NCBI RefSeq assembly: GCF_006494375.1
Contig: NZ_VHIZ01000036.1
Location: 62,001 to 126,000, forward strand
Direction: 5' to 3'
Length of the DNA: 64,000 nucleotides
Source: Pantoea anthophila
GTDB taxonomy: Bacteria; Pseudomonadota; Gammaproteobacteria; Enterobacterales; Enterobacteriaceae
Shown: one piece after another, positions 54,362 through 62,778 of the stretch
Numbering within the stretch: the stretch's first letter is position 1
Layout of the letters: each line of letters opens with the position of its first letter
The notes under the pieces: generated by a model
Seen by the model: the letters and a program-made list of their open reading frames with translations, nothing else
Told to the model about the DNA's origin: nothing
Databases searched by the model: none
Made by a program: the position numbers and the translations under genes

Positions 54362-54751
54362 ATGAATTTGATTAATGTAGTGAGGCGGATGTTGCCGGGT
54401 GTGATTGTTGCCATCTCGCTCAGCGCCTGCCAGCAACCTGTAATAAAGCAACGGGATAGCGTGGCAAACCTCTGTCAGCCGGAGAAAGATCCTGACAGCA
54501 AATCCTGTCACTGGACGCATCAAATGCAGCCGGTGCTGAACCGGGACTTCCGGGATGCAGCCCGTTATGCGGGCCAGCAATGTCTGGTACGAATGGAGTG
54601 GCAACGGAGTGGACGTTATGCGGTGACCCAGACCCAGGGTGATGAAGCGCTCTGCCTGCGCGCATGGCAGCTGGTGGCGCAGACCCGCGGCCTTCCGCCA
54701 CCGCCGGAGCCCGGACAACCCGCGTGGTTCGGCTTTGCGCCGCGCGGTTAG
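54362..54751 (+). CDS. Lipoprotein resembling a stand-alone TolA C-terminal domain
   Basis: The product has 129 residues. A lipoprotein signal ends in LSAC with Cys23. The region 52-126 resembles TolA domain III: TolA reads YAGKTC ... GGDPALCQAA ... IPKPP, and here YAGQQC (Cys74) ... GDEALCLRA (Cys98) ... GLPPPPEPGQP. The two Cys are 24 apart, close to the disulfide spacing of TolA III. It lacks the TolA membrane helix and long helical domain II. TolA III binds TolB, phage g3p and group A colicins; whether this protein does so is unknown. Similar small proteins are sometimes annotated as cell envelope integrity protein TolA. Its last four bases overlap the end of the convergent AraC-type gene. 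Confidence 0.75.
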   Translation: MNLINVVRRMLPGVIVAISLSACQQPVIKQRDSVANLCQPEKDPDSKSCHWTHQMQPVLNRDFRDAARYAGQQCLVRMEWQRSGRYAVTQTQGDEALCLRAWQLVAQTRGLPPPPEPGQPAWFGFAPRG

Positions 54752-55815
54752 CTGGCCAGTCCCTCCTGACGCCACTGACGCGGACTGATACCGAACCAGC
54801 GACGGAACGCGCGCGAAAAAGCACTGACTTCCGAGTAGCCCAGCAGCAGCGCCATTTCTGAAATCGGCAGCTGCTTCTGTTGCAGGTAGTGTGTCGCCAT
54901 TTCGCAGCGCACCTGATCCACCAGCGCGGTGAAGCTGCTGCCCTCTTCGCGCAGCCGCCGCTGCAGTGACCAGCTCGACAGCCCCAGCTTATCCGCCACC
55001 TCTTCCAGCACCGGCTCCCCCTGCATCAGCGACAGATTGACCTGCGAACGCGCCTGCTCAATCATGCTCTGCTGCGACGTGCCACGATTAAGCCGCCGGA
55101 TCGCATCCTGCATCACCGTCAGCAGGATCGGATCGCTCTCCGGCATGGCGCGCAGCAGATCGCGCTTCGGGATCACCAGTGAATTGAAGGGCTGATCGAA
55201 CCAGACCGGCGCATCAAAGACTTTGCAGTGATCGTGCCACTGGCCGGGGCGCGGATGTTCAAAGTGCACTTCGCGCGGCGCCCAGTGTTTGCCCGCCACG
55301 TGGCGGATCAGATTCATAAACATGCCCAGCGTCAGCTCCGCATCCTGACGGCGCGACAGAATCGCCCCGTGGCGCACCTGATAGTCGAGCCGCCAGCACT
55401 CCCCCTTATCCACCAGACGCGTCAGCGTGTCGTGCTGATGCCAGGGAAACGCGTTGACCACATTGTGCAGCGCCTGTTCCAGCGTGGTGGAACAGAGACC
55501 GATGTAGCCAATCAGGCCTAATGACTGCGGTTTAAACTGCCTGCCGTAGTGCAAACCGAAGTTATCAGAACCGGAGTGTCGGGCCGCCTCTTCCAGTACC
55601 CGACAGTAGTTAACCAGCCCGAGGCTCAGCGTCGGGCTGGCAAGGCGCTCCGGATCGATGCCGCTGATACCGAAGATGCGGTCCGCGTCGCCGCCCTGAG
55701 TATGAATAAAGTCGCTCAGGCCAGTCGCTGCCGCAGCCAGTACGCCGTGATTGCCAGCTTCTGCGGCTGCCGAGCAGGCAGCAAACGCATCGGGCTTGAT
55801 CAGTGTCGGATTCAT
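54748..55815 (-). CDS. AraC-family transcriptional regulator
   Basis: The product has 355 residues. The N-terminal region (about 30-220) resembles the arabinose-binding-domain-type sensory domain of the OruR/ArgR-like AraC subgroup (FIHTQGGDADRIFGISGIDP, then YGRQFKPQSLGLIGYIGLCS). The C-terminal HTH region (about 255-350) has VADKLGLSSWSLQRRLREEG and ISEMALLLGYSEVSAFSRAF, the two AraC helix-turn-helix units. It is the distal gene of the kinase-regulator side of a cassette that faces an ethanolamine permease, so it may control that cassette (inference). Confidence 0.88.
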   Translation of the reverse strand: MNPTLIKPDAFAACSAAAEAGNHGVLAAAATGLSDFIHTQGGDADRIFGISGIDPERLASPTLSLGLVNYCRVLEEAARHSGSDNFGLHYGRQFKPQSLGLIGYIGLCSTTLEQALHNVVNAFPWHQHDTLTRLVDKGECWRLDYQVRHGAILSRRQDAELTLGMFMNLIRHVAGKHWAPREVHFEHPRPGQWHDHCKVFDAPVWFDQPFNSLVIPKRDLLRAMPESDPILLTVMQDAIRRLNRGTSQQSMIEQARSQVNLSLMQGEPVLEEVADKLGLSSWSLQRRLREEGSSFTALVDQVRCEMATHYLQQKQLPISEMALLLGYSEVSAFSRAFRRWFGISPRQWRQEGLAS

Positions 55816-55998
55816 GGTCGCCTCTGTGAGTAGAAAGGTGGATCACCCCTGTTACTGACAGCAATTTCCATACCAGTTTCCCGAAGCCAGCCGCAGGCGG
55901 CACGGGCGCAACCGCATCCCGCCTCCCGGCCGCCTCTTCCGCTGCGCCACCCGGCTGTCGGGCACTGTGGCGGCGCAGCGACGCCCGTCGCTGGTGCA

Positions 55999-57003
55999 TC
56001 AGACCCCCACCGGCAGTCGCTCCCCCTCCAGATAACGGCGGCAGAGACGCACTGAATGGCTCGCCCACTCGGGTCCCAGGCTGCGCGCCATTTCCGTTTC
56101 GGCATGCGAACCGACCCACGCGGTGAGCTGAATACGACGCTGAACCAGCAGCGCAGGCAGCATAGCCATCTCCGCATCGCTGATGTGCGCCACCTGCTCA
56201 TAACCGCGGATCCAGTGATCGATCCACTCCGGGGCGCGCGGATGGTGCTCAACAAAACTGATCGCCGCCGCCAGATCGTGCAGATACCAGCCCAGCCCGC
56301 AGTCATCAAAGTCGATCACCCGCGTTTCCCCTTTGTGCAGCAGCAGGTTGGTCAGGCGAAGATCGGCGTGGATCAGGCCGTAACGATCCGATCCCTTCCC
56401 GAACTGCGCCATCGCCGCGCCCACCTGCGCAATCGCCTGTTCGACCACGCCGTGATCGGCAGGGTTGAGGTTTGGCGCATCCTGCCAGCGTCCCCAGTGA
56501 CTCTCCGCGCTGGTCATGGTGTGGTGGTCCCAGATAATGCGCTGAAAGCCCGCTGGCTTTTGCCACTGCTTACTCTGCTGGTGCAGCCGGGCGGTGATCT
56601 GCCCCAGCTGCTGAAAGGCGCGGGGATCGACGTCGGTGGTCGGCATCTCGCCCTCGATCCAGTGAAACAGCACCACATAACGCTCGCTGCCATCCGGCAG
56701 CCGCAGCGTCAGCACCTGTTCACCCTCTTTATCCGGCACCGCTTCCGGCACCATGATGCCGGTTTCACGCAGCGCATCGAGCCACTGCAATTCACTGACG
56801 ATATCCGCTTTCTGATGGTAATCGCCACGATGCAGCCGCAGCGCATAACGCTGCCCGGCCGCCCTGAGCAGAAATGTGGCGTTCTCCGATCGGCACAGCA
56901 GGCTGAGCTGACCCTGCAGTGGATCGGGATAACAGGCCAGCGCCTGCTGCGCCATCAGGGTGAGTTGGGAATCAGTCAGGTTGTCATATTGTTTCGCGCT
57001 CAT
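55999..57003 (-). CDS. Aminoglycoside-phosphotransferase-fold kinase
   Basis: The product has 334 residues. The Brenner motif HADLRLTN (His212-Asn219, Asp214 as catalytic base) and the Mg2+ site DFDD at 231-234 define the APH/choline kinase family (PF01636). The N-terminal lobe has RYALRLHRGDYHQKADIVSE with a Lys/Arg pair and Glu. SrkA/YihE and hydroxylysine or homoserine kinases share this fold. Because it sits beside an ethanolamine-type permease, an amino-alcohol kinase role is plausible, but no phospho-lyase or other catabolic enzyme is in the window. The ATG at 57003 is the only supported start. Confidence 0.82.
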   Translation of the reverse strand: MSAKQYDNLTDSQLTLMAQQALACYPDPLQGQLSLLCRSENATFLLRAAGQRYALRLHRGDYHQKADIVSELQWLDALRETGIMVPEAVPDKEGEQVLTLRLPDGSERYVVLFHWIEGEMPTTDVDPRAFQQLGQITARLHQQSKQWQKPAGFQRIIWDHHTMTSAESHWGRWQDAPNLNPADHGVVEQAIAQVGAAMAQFGKGSDRYGLIHADLRLTNLLLHKGETRVIDFDDCGLGWYLHDLAAAISFVEHHPRAPEWIDHWIRGYEQVAHISDAEMAMLPALLVQRRIQLTAWVGSHAETEMARSLGPEWASHSVRLCRRYLEGERLPVGV

Positions 57004-57061
57004 CAGTCCGGCTCCTGGTCACTTGCGTCATTTCAGCATGCGTGGCCAGCGTGTGTGCTGC

Positions 57062-57160
57062 TTGACTTCAGAGGAGACAAAGTTGACCGCAGCGTGCAAC
57101 TGGCCCGGTTGTTGCGTGTGAGTTGACTCTGGAGAACAGAAGTCACTGCGCTGGCGTCAA
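57062..57160. promoter_or_regulatory. Repeated TTGAC motifs in the kinase-permease divergent region
   Basis: TTGAC occurs at 57062-57066, 57083-57087 and 57123-57127, with an inverted copy GTCAA at 57156-57160. The first two extend to TTGACnnCAG and are 21 bp apart, two helical turns, as expected for an AraC-type dimer site. The protein that binds is not known. The rest of the 250-nt divergent gap has no gene. Confidence 0.4.
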
Positions 57161-57253
57161 GTCGTGGCGCGCAAGGCAGCGGCATCATCCTTCTACTGTA
57201 GCGTAATGGCGGTGTAACGCCGCATAAGACCAACAACGACGGGGATGGCAGTT

Positions 57254-58618
57254 ATGACAAACAGACTCAAGCCCACGCTGGGCACCCTGCATCTGTGGGG
57301 GATTGCGGTTGGCCTGGTGATCTCAGGCGAATATTTTGGCTGGAGTTATGGCTGGGCGGTGGCGGGCACGCTGGGATTCCTGGTCACCACCGCGCTGATC
57401 GCCACGCTTTACACCTGTTTTATCTTCAGCTTCACCGAACTGACCACCGCGATCCCCCATGCGGGCGGGCCGTTTGCCTACAGTCGCCGCGCCTTTGGCG
57501 AAACCGGCGGGCTGATTGCCGGTCTGGCGACGCTGATTGAGTTTGTCTTTGCGCCACCGGCGATTGCCATGGCGATTGGGGCCTATCTTAACGTGCAGTA
57601 TCCCGACCTCAACCCGAAAACCGCCGCCGTCGGCGCCTACCTGCTGTTTATGACGCTGAATATCCTCGGCGTAAAACTGGCCGCAATGTTCGAACTGGTG
57701 GTGACGGTGCTGGCGGTGATCGAACTGCTGGTGTTTATGGGCGTGGTCTCTCCCGGTTTCAGCCTGGCGAACTTCGCCGCACACGGCTGGGCGGGCAGCG
57801 ACAGCTTCGGACTGCCCGCCTTCTCCGGCATTTTCGCCGCGATTCCTTTTGCCATCTGGTTTTTCCTCGCGATTGAAGGCGCGGCAATGGCGGCGGAAGA
57901 GGCAAAAGATCCCACGCGAACCATTCCCCGCGCCTACATCAGCGGCATTCTGACGCTGGTGGTGCTGGCGATTGGCGTGATGCTGATGGCGGGCGGTGCG
58001 GGCGACTGGCGCAAACTGGCTGACATTAACGATCCGCTGCCGCAGGCGATGAAAATGATCGTCGGGGAGCACTCAAACTGGATGCACATGCTGGTCTGGA
58101 TCGGCCTGTTTGGCCTGATTGCCAGCTTCCACGGCATTATTCTCGGCTACTCACGGCAGTTCTTTGCGCTGGCCCGCGCGGGTTATCTGCCTCCTGCCCT
58201 AGCAAAACTGTCGCGTTTTCAGACCCCGCATCGCGCCATCATTACCGGCGGCGTGCTGGGCATTGCGGCCATCTACAGCGATGGCGTGATCAATCTGCAG
58301 GGGATGACACTGACGGCGGCGATGATCACCATGGCGGTGTTTGGTGCCATCGTGATGTACATCATGAGCATGCTCAGCCTCTTCCGGCTGCGCCGCAGCG
58401 CGCCAGAGATGGCACGCAGTTTCCGTGCGCCGGGCTATCCGATTGTGCCGGGCATCGCCCTGCTGCTGTCTGTCATCTGCCTGCTGGCCATGCTGTGGTT
58501 CAACCCGGTGATTGGCGCGCTGTTTGTCGCCATTATGGTGGTGGGCTATCTCTATTTCCTTGCGACCAAAGCGCAGCGCGGACGCGCCCCGCAGGACAGT
58601 ATGCTGGTGGGCGAGTAA
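57254..58618 (+). CDS. eat: Ethanolamine permease (Eat family)
   Basis: The product has 454 residues with 12 helices of the APC superfamily. The start at 57254 has GGGGA upstream and gives MTNRLKPTLGTLHLWGIAVG; the in-frame ATG at 57245 is less favoured. The signature AVGLVISGEYFGWSYGWAVA and FVFAPPAIAMAIGAYLNVQ match ethanolamine permeases of Pseudomonas and others (TIGR00908-like). This differs from the EutH type found in eut operons. It should import ethanolamine across the inner membrane. No eutBC lies nearby, so the fate of the substrate must depend on other loci or the adjacent kinase. Confidence 0.9.
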   Translation: MTNRLKPTLGTLHLWGIAVGLVISGEYFGWSYGWAVAGTLGFLVTTALIATLYTCFIFSFTELTTAIPHAGGPFAYSRRAFGETGGLIAGLATLIEFVFAPPAIAMAIGAYLNVQYPDLNPKTAAVGAYLLFMTLNILGVKLAAMFELVVTVLAVIELLVFMGVVSPGFSLANFAAHGWAGSDSFGLPAFSGIFAAIPFAIWFFLAIEGAAMAAEEAKDPTRTIPRAYISGILTLVVLAIGVMLMAGGAGDWRKLADINDPLPQAMKMIVGEHSNWMHMLVWIGLFGLIASFHGIILGYSRQFFALARAGYLPPALAKLSRFQTPHRAIITGGVLGIAAIYSDGVINLQGMTLTAAMITMAVFGAIVMYIMSMLSLFRLRRSAPEMARSFRAPGYPIVPGIALLLSVICLLAMLWFNPVIGALFVAIMVVGYLYFLATKAQRGRAPQDSMLVGE

Positions 58619-58645
58619 ACCGGTGTAACAATGCTGACGGATCAA

Positions 58646-58679
58646 CGGCTCAGCGCCTGGTACTTCAGGGGCTGAGCCG
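58646..58679. terminator. Hairpin between the permease and mak
   Basis: The stem CGGCTCAGC/GCTGAGCCG extends into a partial GCC/GGG pairing, between two convergent genes. There is no T-run on either strand. Confidence 0.5.
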
Positions 58680-58729
58680 CCGCGGTCCGGCAAGCGCATG
58701 ACAGAGCCAGCTCTCACCGGCATGCCGCA

Positions 58730-59641
58730 TCAGCTCTGCAGCGGCCAGAGCCACGCCGCACCGCGCACGCCGCTGGAGTCGCCATGCTGCGCTTTCAGCA
58801 CCGGCGTTTCACACTCGCCGCCAAACACCCACTTCTTCATCAGCAGCGGCACGGTCTGATAGAGGCGATCCACGTTGCTCATCCCGCCGCCCAGCACGAT
58901 CACATCGGGATCGATCAGATTCACCACCTGTGCCAGCGATTTTGCCAGCCGCAGCTCATAACGGCTCATCGCCAGTTCGGCGATCGGATCCTGCTGCGCC
59001 AGCAGCGAGACGATTTCCGCCCCTTTGCGATGCACGCCGCTCAGCCGCTGATAGTCGATACCAAAGCCGGTGCCAGAGACAAACGTCTCAATGCAGCCCT
59101 GCTGGCCGCAGTAGCAGGGCACTTCCTGGCGGTAGCGCAGCTCATCCTCATCCATCCAGGGCAGTGGATTGTGCCCCCACTCACCGGCATTGCCGTTGCC
59201 GCCAATGCGCGACTCACCGTTGATCGCCACGCCTGCTCCCGAGCCGGTGCCGATGATCACCGCAAACACCAGCGCCTGTCCGGCCCCGGCGCCGTCGATC
59301 GCTTCCGACACCGCCAGACAGTTGGCATCGTTGGCGATACGCACTTCGCGGTTCAGCGCCTGTGCCAGATCTTTATCCAGCGGCTGGCCGTTGAGCCAGG
59401 TGGAGTTAGCATTCTTCACCCGCCTGCTGTAAGGCGACAGTGAGCCAGGAATACCAATCCCGACCGTGCCGCTCTGGCCGGTTTTCTCTTCAGCCAGCGT
59501 CACCAGATCGACAATTGCCTGTACCGTCGCCTGATAGTCATCACGAGGGGTATTTACCCGGTGGCGGAACAGCGCCTGCCCTTCATCCGACAATGCAATC
59601 ACTTCTGTCTTGGTGCCACCCAGATCGATACCTATGCGCAC
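58730..59641 (-). CDS. mak: Fructokinase/mannokinase Mak
   Basis: The product has 303 residues (E. coli Mak 302). It is a ROK-family sugar kinase: N-terminal phosphate-binding [19 protein letters not shown], and the zinc motif in [10 protein letters not shown] (His) and [12 protein letters not shown] (three Cys) with catalytic Asp in [11 protein letters not shown]. It phosphorylates fructose and, less, mannose. It is divergent from rdgC, as in E. coli. Confidence 0.95.
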   Translation of the reverse strand: MRIGIDLGGTKTEVIALSDEGQALFRHRVNTPRDDYQATVQAIVDLVTLAEEKTGQSGTVGIGIPGSLSPYSRRVKNANSTWLNGQPLDKDLAQALNREVRIANDANCLAVSEAIDGAGAGQALVFAVIIGTGSGAGVAINGESRIGGNGNAGEWGHNPLPWMDEDELRYRQEVPCYCGQQGCIETFVSGTGFGIDYQRLSGVHRKGAEIVSLLAQQDPIAELAMSRYELRLAKSLAQVVNLIDPDVIVLGGGMSNVDRLYQTVPLLMKKWVFGGECETPVLKAQHGDSSGVRGAAWLWPLQS

Positions 59642-59787
59642 GGTTTATTCCTCATTATTCGTTCAGATGAGAGATACAGTAGAAGCCGCCAGCCGGAAAG
59701 GCAATGAAACCACTCCGATGTTTCGCTATCATGCGCGCTGACTCTAGCAGACTTGTGCGCCCGATCGCGCCACGGTAAGGAATCCCG

Positions 59788-60699
59788 ATGTTGTGGTTTA
59801 AAAATATGATGGTTTATCGTCTGAATCGTGACATTCCGCTGTCCGCAGATGAGATGGAAAAACAGCTCGACGCCTTCACGTTTTCGCCGTGTGGCAGTCA
59901 GGATTTGAGCAAAACCGGCTGGGTCTCGCCGATGGGCAACCGCAGTGATGCGCTGACCCACGAGAACAACGGCCAGATCGTGATTTGCGCCCGTAAAGAA
60001 GAGAAAATTCTGCCCGCACCGGTGGTGAAACAGGCGCTGGAAGCCAAAATCGACAAGCTGGAATCTGAGCAGAGCCGCAAGCTGAAGAAGACTGAAAAAG
60101 ATTCGCTGAAGGATGAAGTGCTGCACAGCCTGCTGCCGCGCGCCTTCAGCCGTTTCAGCCAGACTTACCTCTGGATCGACACGGTTAACAATCTGATTAT
60201 GGTGGACTGTGCCAGCGCTAAGAAAGCGGAAGATACGCTGGCGCTGCTGCGTAAAAGTCTGGGTTCACTGCCGGTGGTGCCCCTGACGCTGGAAAGCCCG
60301 ATTGAGCTGACGCTGACCGAATGGGTGCGCTCAGGCGATCTGCCGGCCGGTTTTGCACTGATGGATGAAGCGGAGCTGAAAGCGCTGCTGGAAGATGGCG
60401 GCGTCATCCGTTGTAAAAAGCAGGATCTGGTGTGCGATGAGATCGCGAACCACATTGAAGCGGGCAAGCTGGTGACCAAACTGGCGCTCGACTGGCAGGA
60501 GCGTATTCAGTTTGTGCTGGCCGATGATGGTTCAGTGAAACGTCTGAAGTTCAGCGACACGCTGCGCGACCAGAACGACGATATTGACCGCGAAGATTTT
60601 GCCCAGCGTTTTGATGCTGACTTTATTCTGATGACCAGCGAACTGGCCGCGCTGACCAGCAATCTGGTGGAAGCGCTCGGCGGCGAAGCCCAGCGTTAA
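59788..60699 (+). CDS. rdgC: Recombination-associated protein RdgC
   Basis: The product has 303 residues, as in E. coli. It starts [20 protein letters not shown] and has the family blocks [20 protein letters not shown] and [16 protein letters not shown]. It forms a ring-shaped dimer that binds DNA without sequence preference and modulates RecA activity. The RBS AAGGAA precedes the ATG. Confidence 0.96.
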   Translation: MLWFKNMMVYRLNRDIPLSADEMEKQLDAFTFSPCGSQDLSKTGWVSPMGNRSDALTHENNGQIVICARKEEKILPAPVVKQALEAKIDKLESEQSRKLKKTEKDSLKDEVLHSLLPRAFSRFSQTYLWIDTVNNLIMVDCASAKKAEDTLALLRKSLGSLPVVPLTLESPIELTLTEWVRSGDLPAGFALMDEAELKALLEDGGVIRCKKQDLVCDEIANHIEAGKLVTKLALDWQERIQFVLADDGSVKRLKFSDTLRDQNDDIDREDFAQRFDADFILMTSELAALTSNLVEALGGEAQR

Positions 60700-60743
60700 T
60701 CATCGGCAGGCAGCCCCATGCTGACAGGGGGTGTCTGACCATA

Positions 60744-60772
60744 AAAAAAGGGCCGCTAAGCGGCCCTTTTTT
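60744..60772. terminator. Bidirectional terminator between rdgC and ppnP
   Basis: The hairpin GGGCCGC/GCGGCCC with a three-base loop is flanked by AAAAAA and TTTTTT. It serves the convergent genes rdgC and ppnP; the last bases overlap the ppnP stop region. Confidence 0.92.
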
Positions 60773-61061
60773 AATCTTTCAGGTAACGGCAGAGATAGGA
60801 GCTCGGCTCGCCCACCTGCAGATGAAATTCGCTGTGACCCGGCACGTTAAACACCGAACCCGCTTCAAACCATTTCCACTCCGTCTCACCCGGCAGTAAC
60901 ACCTTCAGCGAGCCGCTGACCACGGTCATCTCTTCCGGCTGACCGGTACCGAATGTGTATTCACCTTCAGCCATCACGCCCACGCTGGCACGGCCGGTGC
61001 TCGCACTGTCAAAACCGATAGATTTAACTTTTCCGTCAAAATACTCACTTACGTTGAGCAT
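60771..61061 (-). CDS. ppnP: Pyrimidine/purine nucleoside phosphorylase PpnP (YaiE)
   Basis: The product has 96 residues (E. coli 94). The start at 61061 gives [20 protein letters not shown]; the longer frame to 61124 is not supported. It is a cupin: [16 protein letters not shown] and [17 protein letters not shown] are the two cupin motifs. E. coli PpnP phosphorolyses several nucleosides. It lies next to aroM in E. coli also. Confidence 0.94.
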   Translation of the reverse strand: MLNVSEYFDGKVKSIGFDSASTGRASVGVMAEGEYTFGTGQPEEMTVVSGSLKVLLPGETEWKWFEAGSVFNVPGHSEFHLQVGEPSSYLCRYLKD

Positions 61062-61155
61062 AATAGTCTCCAGAGCACATGTTGTGTGTCTGGCAGTGTA
61101 GAAGGGAACCCGCTGATCTGTCACGCGAAATCACAGGCGTTTGTGATCGCCTTCG

Positions 61156-61833
61156 TCAGGGAAGCAGCGCGGCCGCCAGCCGGGCCACCAGCTCATTAGA
61201 GAGGAGAACCGGCACGCCCAGCTGCTGCTGTAACGCAGCCCGATGCTGCTGGTGATACCCCATACAGTCCATTACCACCAGCGCCGCCCCCTGCGCTTGC
61301 AGCGTGCGCGCCGCACTGGTGAAGGTCGCCTGATCGCCCTCATAGGGGCTGGCAACCGCATAACAGGGGGGAACGGGCAGATGCTGCCACTTACCCGCCT
61401 GCTCGACAATCTGCTCCGTAACCGGCACCACGATCCCGATCTGCTGCTGCTGCACCATGGCGCCGATCAGCGGCGGGATAATACGGTCCGGCTCCAGCAG
61501 AAGCGCCTGTCGGGTGCGAAGCTGGCTGAATTCACCGGTGCAGAGCAGCAGGATGGTCTGATAGCCTGCAAGTTCCAGCGCACTGATTTTGCGCTGCAAT
61601 CCCTGCTCCACCTTTGACGCCGCCAGCCGCACCTGTTCGCCGCTTTGCAGCCGTGACACCAGCACCGCATCGCCTGCATCCGGCGCAAAATGCGCCTGGA
61701 TCTCGGTGCGGCTCAGCCCATCCAGCAGTCCGGCGTGATCGGTCTGCGCATCCGGCAGATGCTGACGCAGCAGCGGCAGTATGTCGCTGCGCGGCGACTG
61801 ACCGATGGTCAGCGTCACCAGGGAGGCCGTCAT
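61156..61833 (-). CDS. aroM: AroM family protein
   Basis: The product has 225 residues, the E. coli AroM length. The start at 61833 gives MTASLVTLTIGQSPRSDILP; a longer frame to 61872 overlaps the DUF1177 gene. Family blocks are DGLSRTEIQAHFAPDAGDAV, LLLCTGEFSQL and VVMDCMGYHQQHRAALQQQL, the last with Cys in a DCxGxxxxHR motif like the second catalytic Cys of Asp/Glu racemase-fold enzymes. The biochemical activity is unknown; the name comes from its place in the E. coli aroL operon. Here aroL is absent and the gene begins one base after the DUF1177 stop, so it belongs to the OPT/DUF1177 unit. Confidence 0.9.
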   Translation of the reverse strand: MTASLVTLTIGQSPRSDILPLLRQHLPDAQTDHAGLLDGLSRTEIQAHFAPDAGDAVLVSRLQSGEQVRLAASKVEQGLQRKISALELAGYQTILLLCTGEFSQLRTRQALLLEPDRIIPPLIGAMVQQQQIGIVVPVTEQIVEQAGKWQHLPVPPCYAVASPYEGDQATFTSAARTLQAQGAALVVMDCMGYHQQHRAALQQQLGVPVLLSNELVARLAAALLP

Positions 61834-61834
61834 C

Positions 61835-62767
61835 TTAGTGGTTCCGGTGACGCAGATGCGCCAGGCTGCCATAGAGCGCGATCAGCCGCGCATATTCGTC
61901 GGCGTCGTAGAAGTGACAGGTTTCACGACCAAACTCCTTGGCGACCTCAATGGCAAACTTCGCTGCGGCTGCAATGTCCACTTCATGACTGGCCCCGGTT
62001 CCGCAGCCCGGCACCACCGACTCTGCCGTGATCGCCACGCCTACTACCGGGACATCGGTGGCGGTGGAAGGCTGCAGAATACTGTTGAGGTGATAAATCC
62101 CGTTACCGTACGGCGTAATATCCTGAGTCGTGATCGGGAAGGTCACCGCCGGACGACCGCTTGTCATCTCCATGATGCGCAGCAGATCCTCCGACACCCG
62201 CAGGATGTAGCCCTCTTTTACCGTCGGCGACAGGGCAAAACCTTTGTGGTTGATGATGCGATTGCCTTTGGTGGTGTCGATCGACAGAATCGCATCCACC
62301 CCCGCCACCACCTCATTGTCATTCATCGTGACATCATCAATCGGTGAATCCATAAAATCGACCGGCAGATGCGGCCGCGTGGGCGCATCGGGACAGATAT
62401 GGGTGGTGATGATCACATCCCCCGTCAGCCTGTCGCCTTTACCCTGCATCTGCGCCAGCTTCAGCGCACAGGCGATCGCCGCGACGGCGCCATCGGCATC
62501 AGAGACCATCCCGATCCGGCCAGGGCGGGCACCGATGCCGCCAAGCCGGCCAATAATGCCCAGCGTTGGCGCACGGCCTCCCGCGGCTTTGCCCTGCACG
62601 CCCGGGATATCGATGCGCACAAAGTCGGTCCGGCCTTTGGGACCCGTCACCCGGTTGAAACGGGCCGTGATCTCCGGCCAGGGCGCAAACAGATCCACCA
62701 CCTGCTGCCCGTCGATATGGGCGCTGTCCAGTAATTCAAAAACCGTCAGGGTCTGCTGCAAACTCAT
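61835..62767 (-). CDS. DUF1177 family protein
   Basis: The product has 310 residues and matches the uncharacterised DUF1177 (PF06675) family by overall layout. Conserved-looking segments are GRLGGIGARPGRIGMVSDAD, GAVAAIACALKLAQMQGKGD, GDVIITTHICPDAPTRPH, GVDAILSIDTTKGN and VVGVAITAESVVPGCGTGAS. The pattern of DADGAVAAIA followed by an alpha helix and a VIITTHI strand recalls metallopeptidase-like folds, but a complete set of metal ligands cannot be claimed. No signal peptide is seen. It is 11 nt after the OPT gene and 1 nt before aroM. Confidence 0.8.
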   Translation of the reverse strand: MSLQQTLTVFELLDSAHIDGQQVVDLFAPWPEITARFNRVTGPKGRTDFVRIDIPGVQGKAAGGRAPTLGIIGRLGGIGARPGRIGMVSDADGAVAAIACALKLAQMQGKGDRLTGDVIITTHICPDAPTRPHLPVDFMDSPIDDVTMNDNEVVAGVDAILSIDTTKGNRIINHKGFALSPTVKEGYILRVSEDLLRIMEMTSGRPAVTFPITTQDITPYGNGIYHLNSILQPSTATDVPVVGVAITAESVVPGCGTGASHEVDIAAAAKFAIEVAKEFGRETCHFYDADEYARLIALYGSLAHLRHRNH

Positions 62768-62778
62768 CGTTAATCCTT

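Noticed and set aside
53810-54775. 321-codon minus-strand frame covering the sbcC end, the gap and the lipoprotein
   Set aside because: It overlaps two supported plus-strand genes over most of its length. A 50-codon part in the gap (54108-54260) looked somewhat protein-like but has no start context or known relative.
56056-57126. 356-codon frame antisense to the kinase
   Set aside because: The kinase has an intact Brenner motif and continuous family resemblance; the opposite frame has none.
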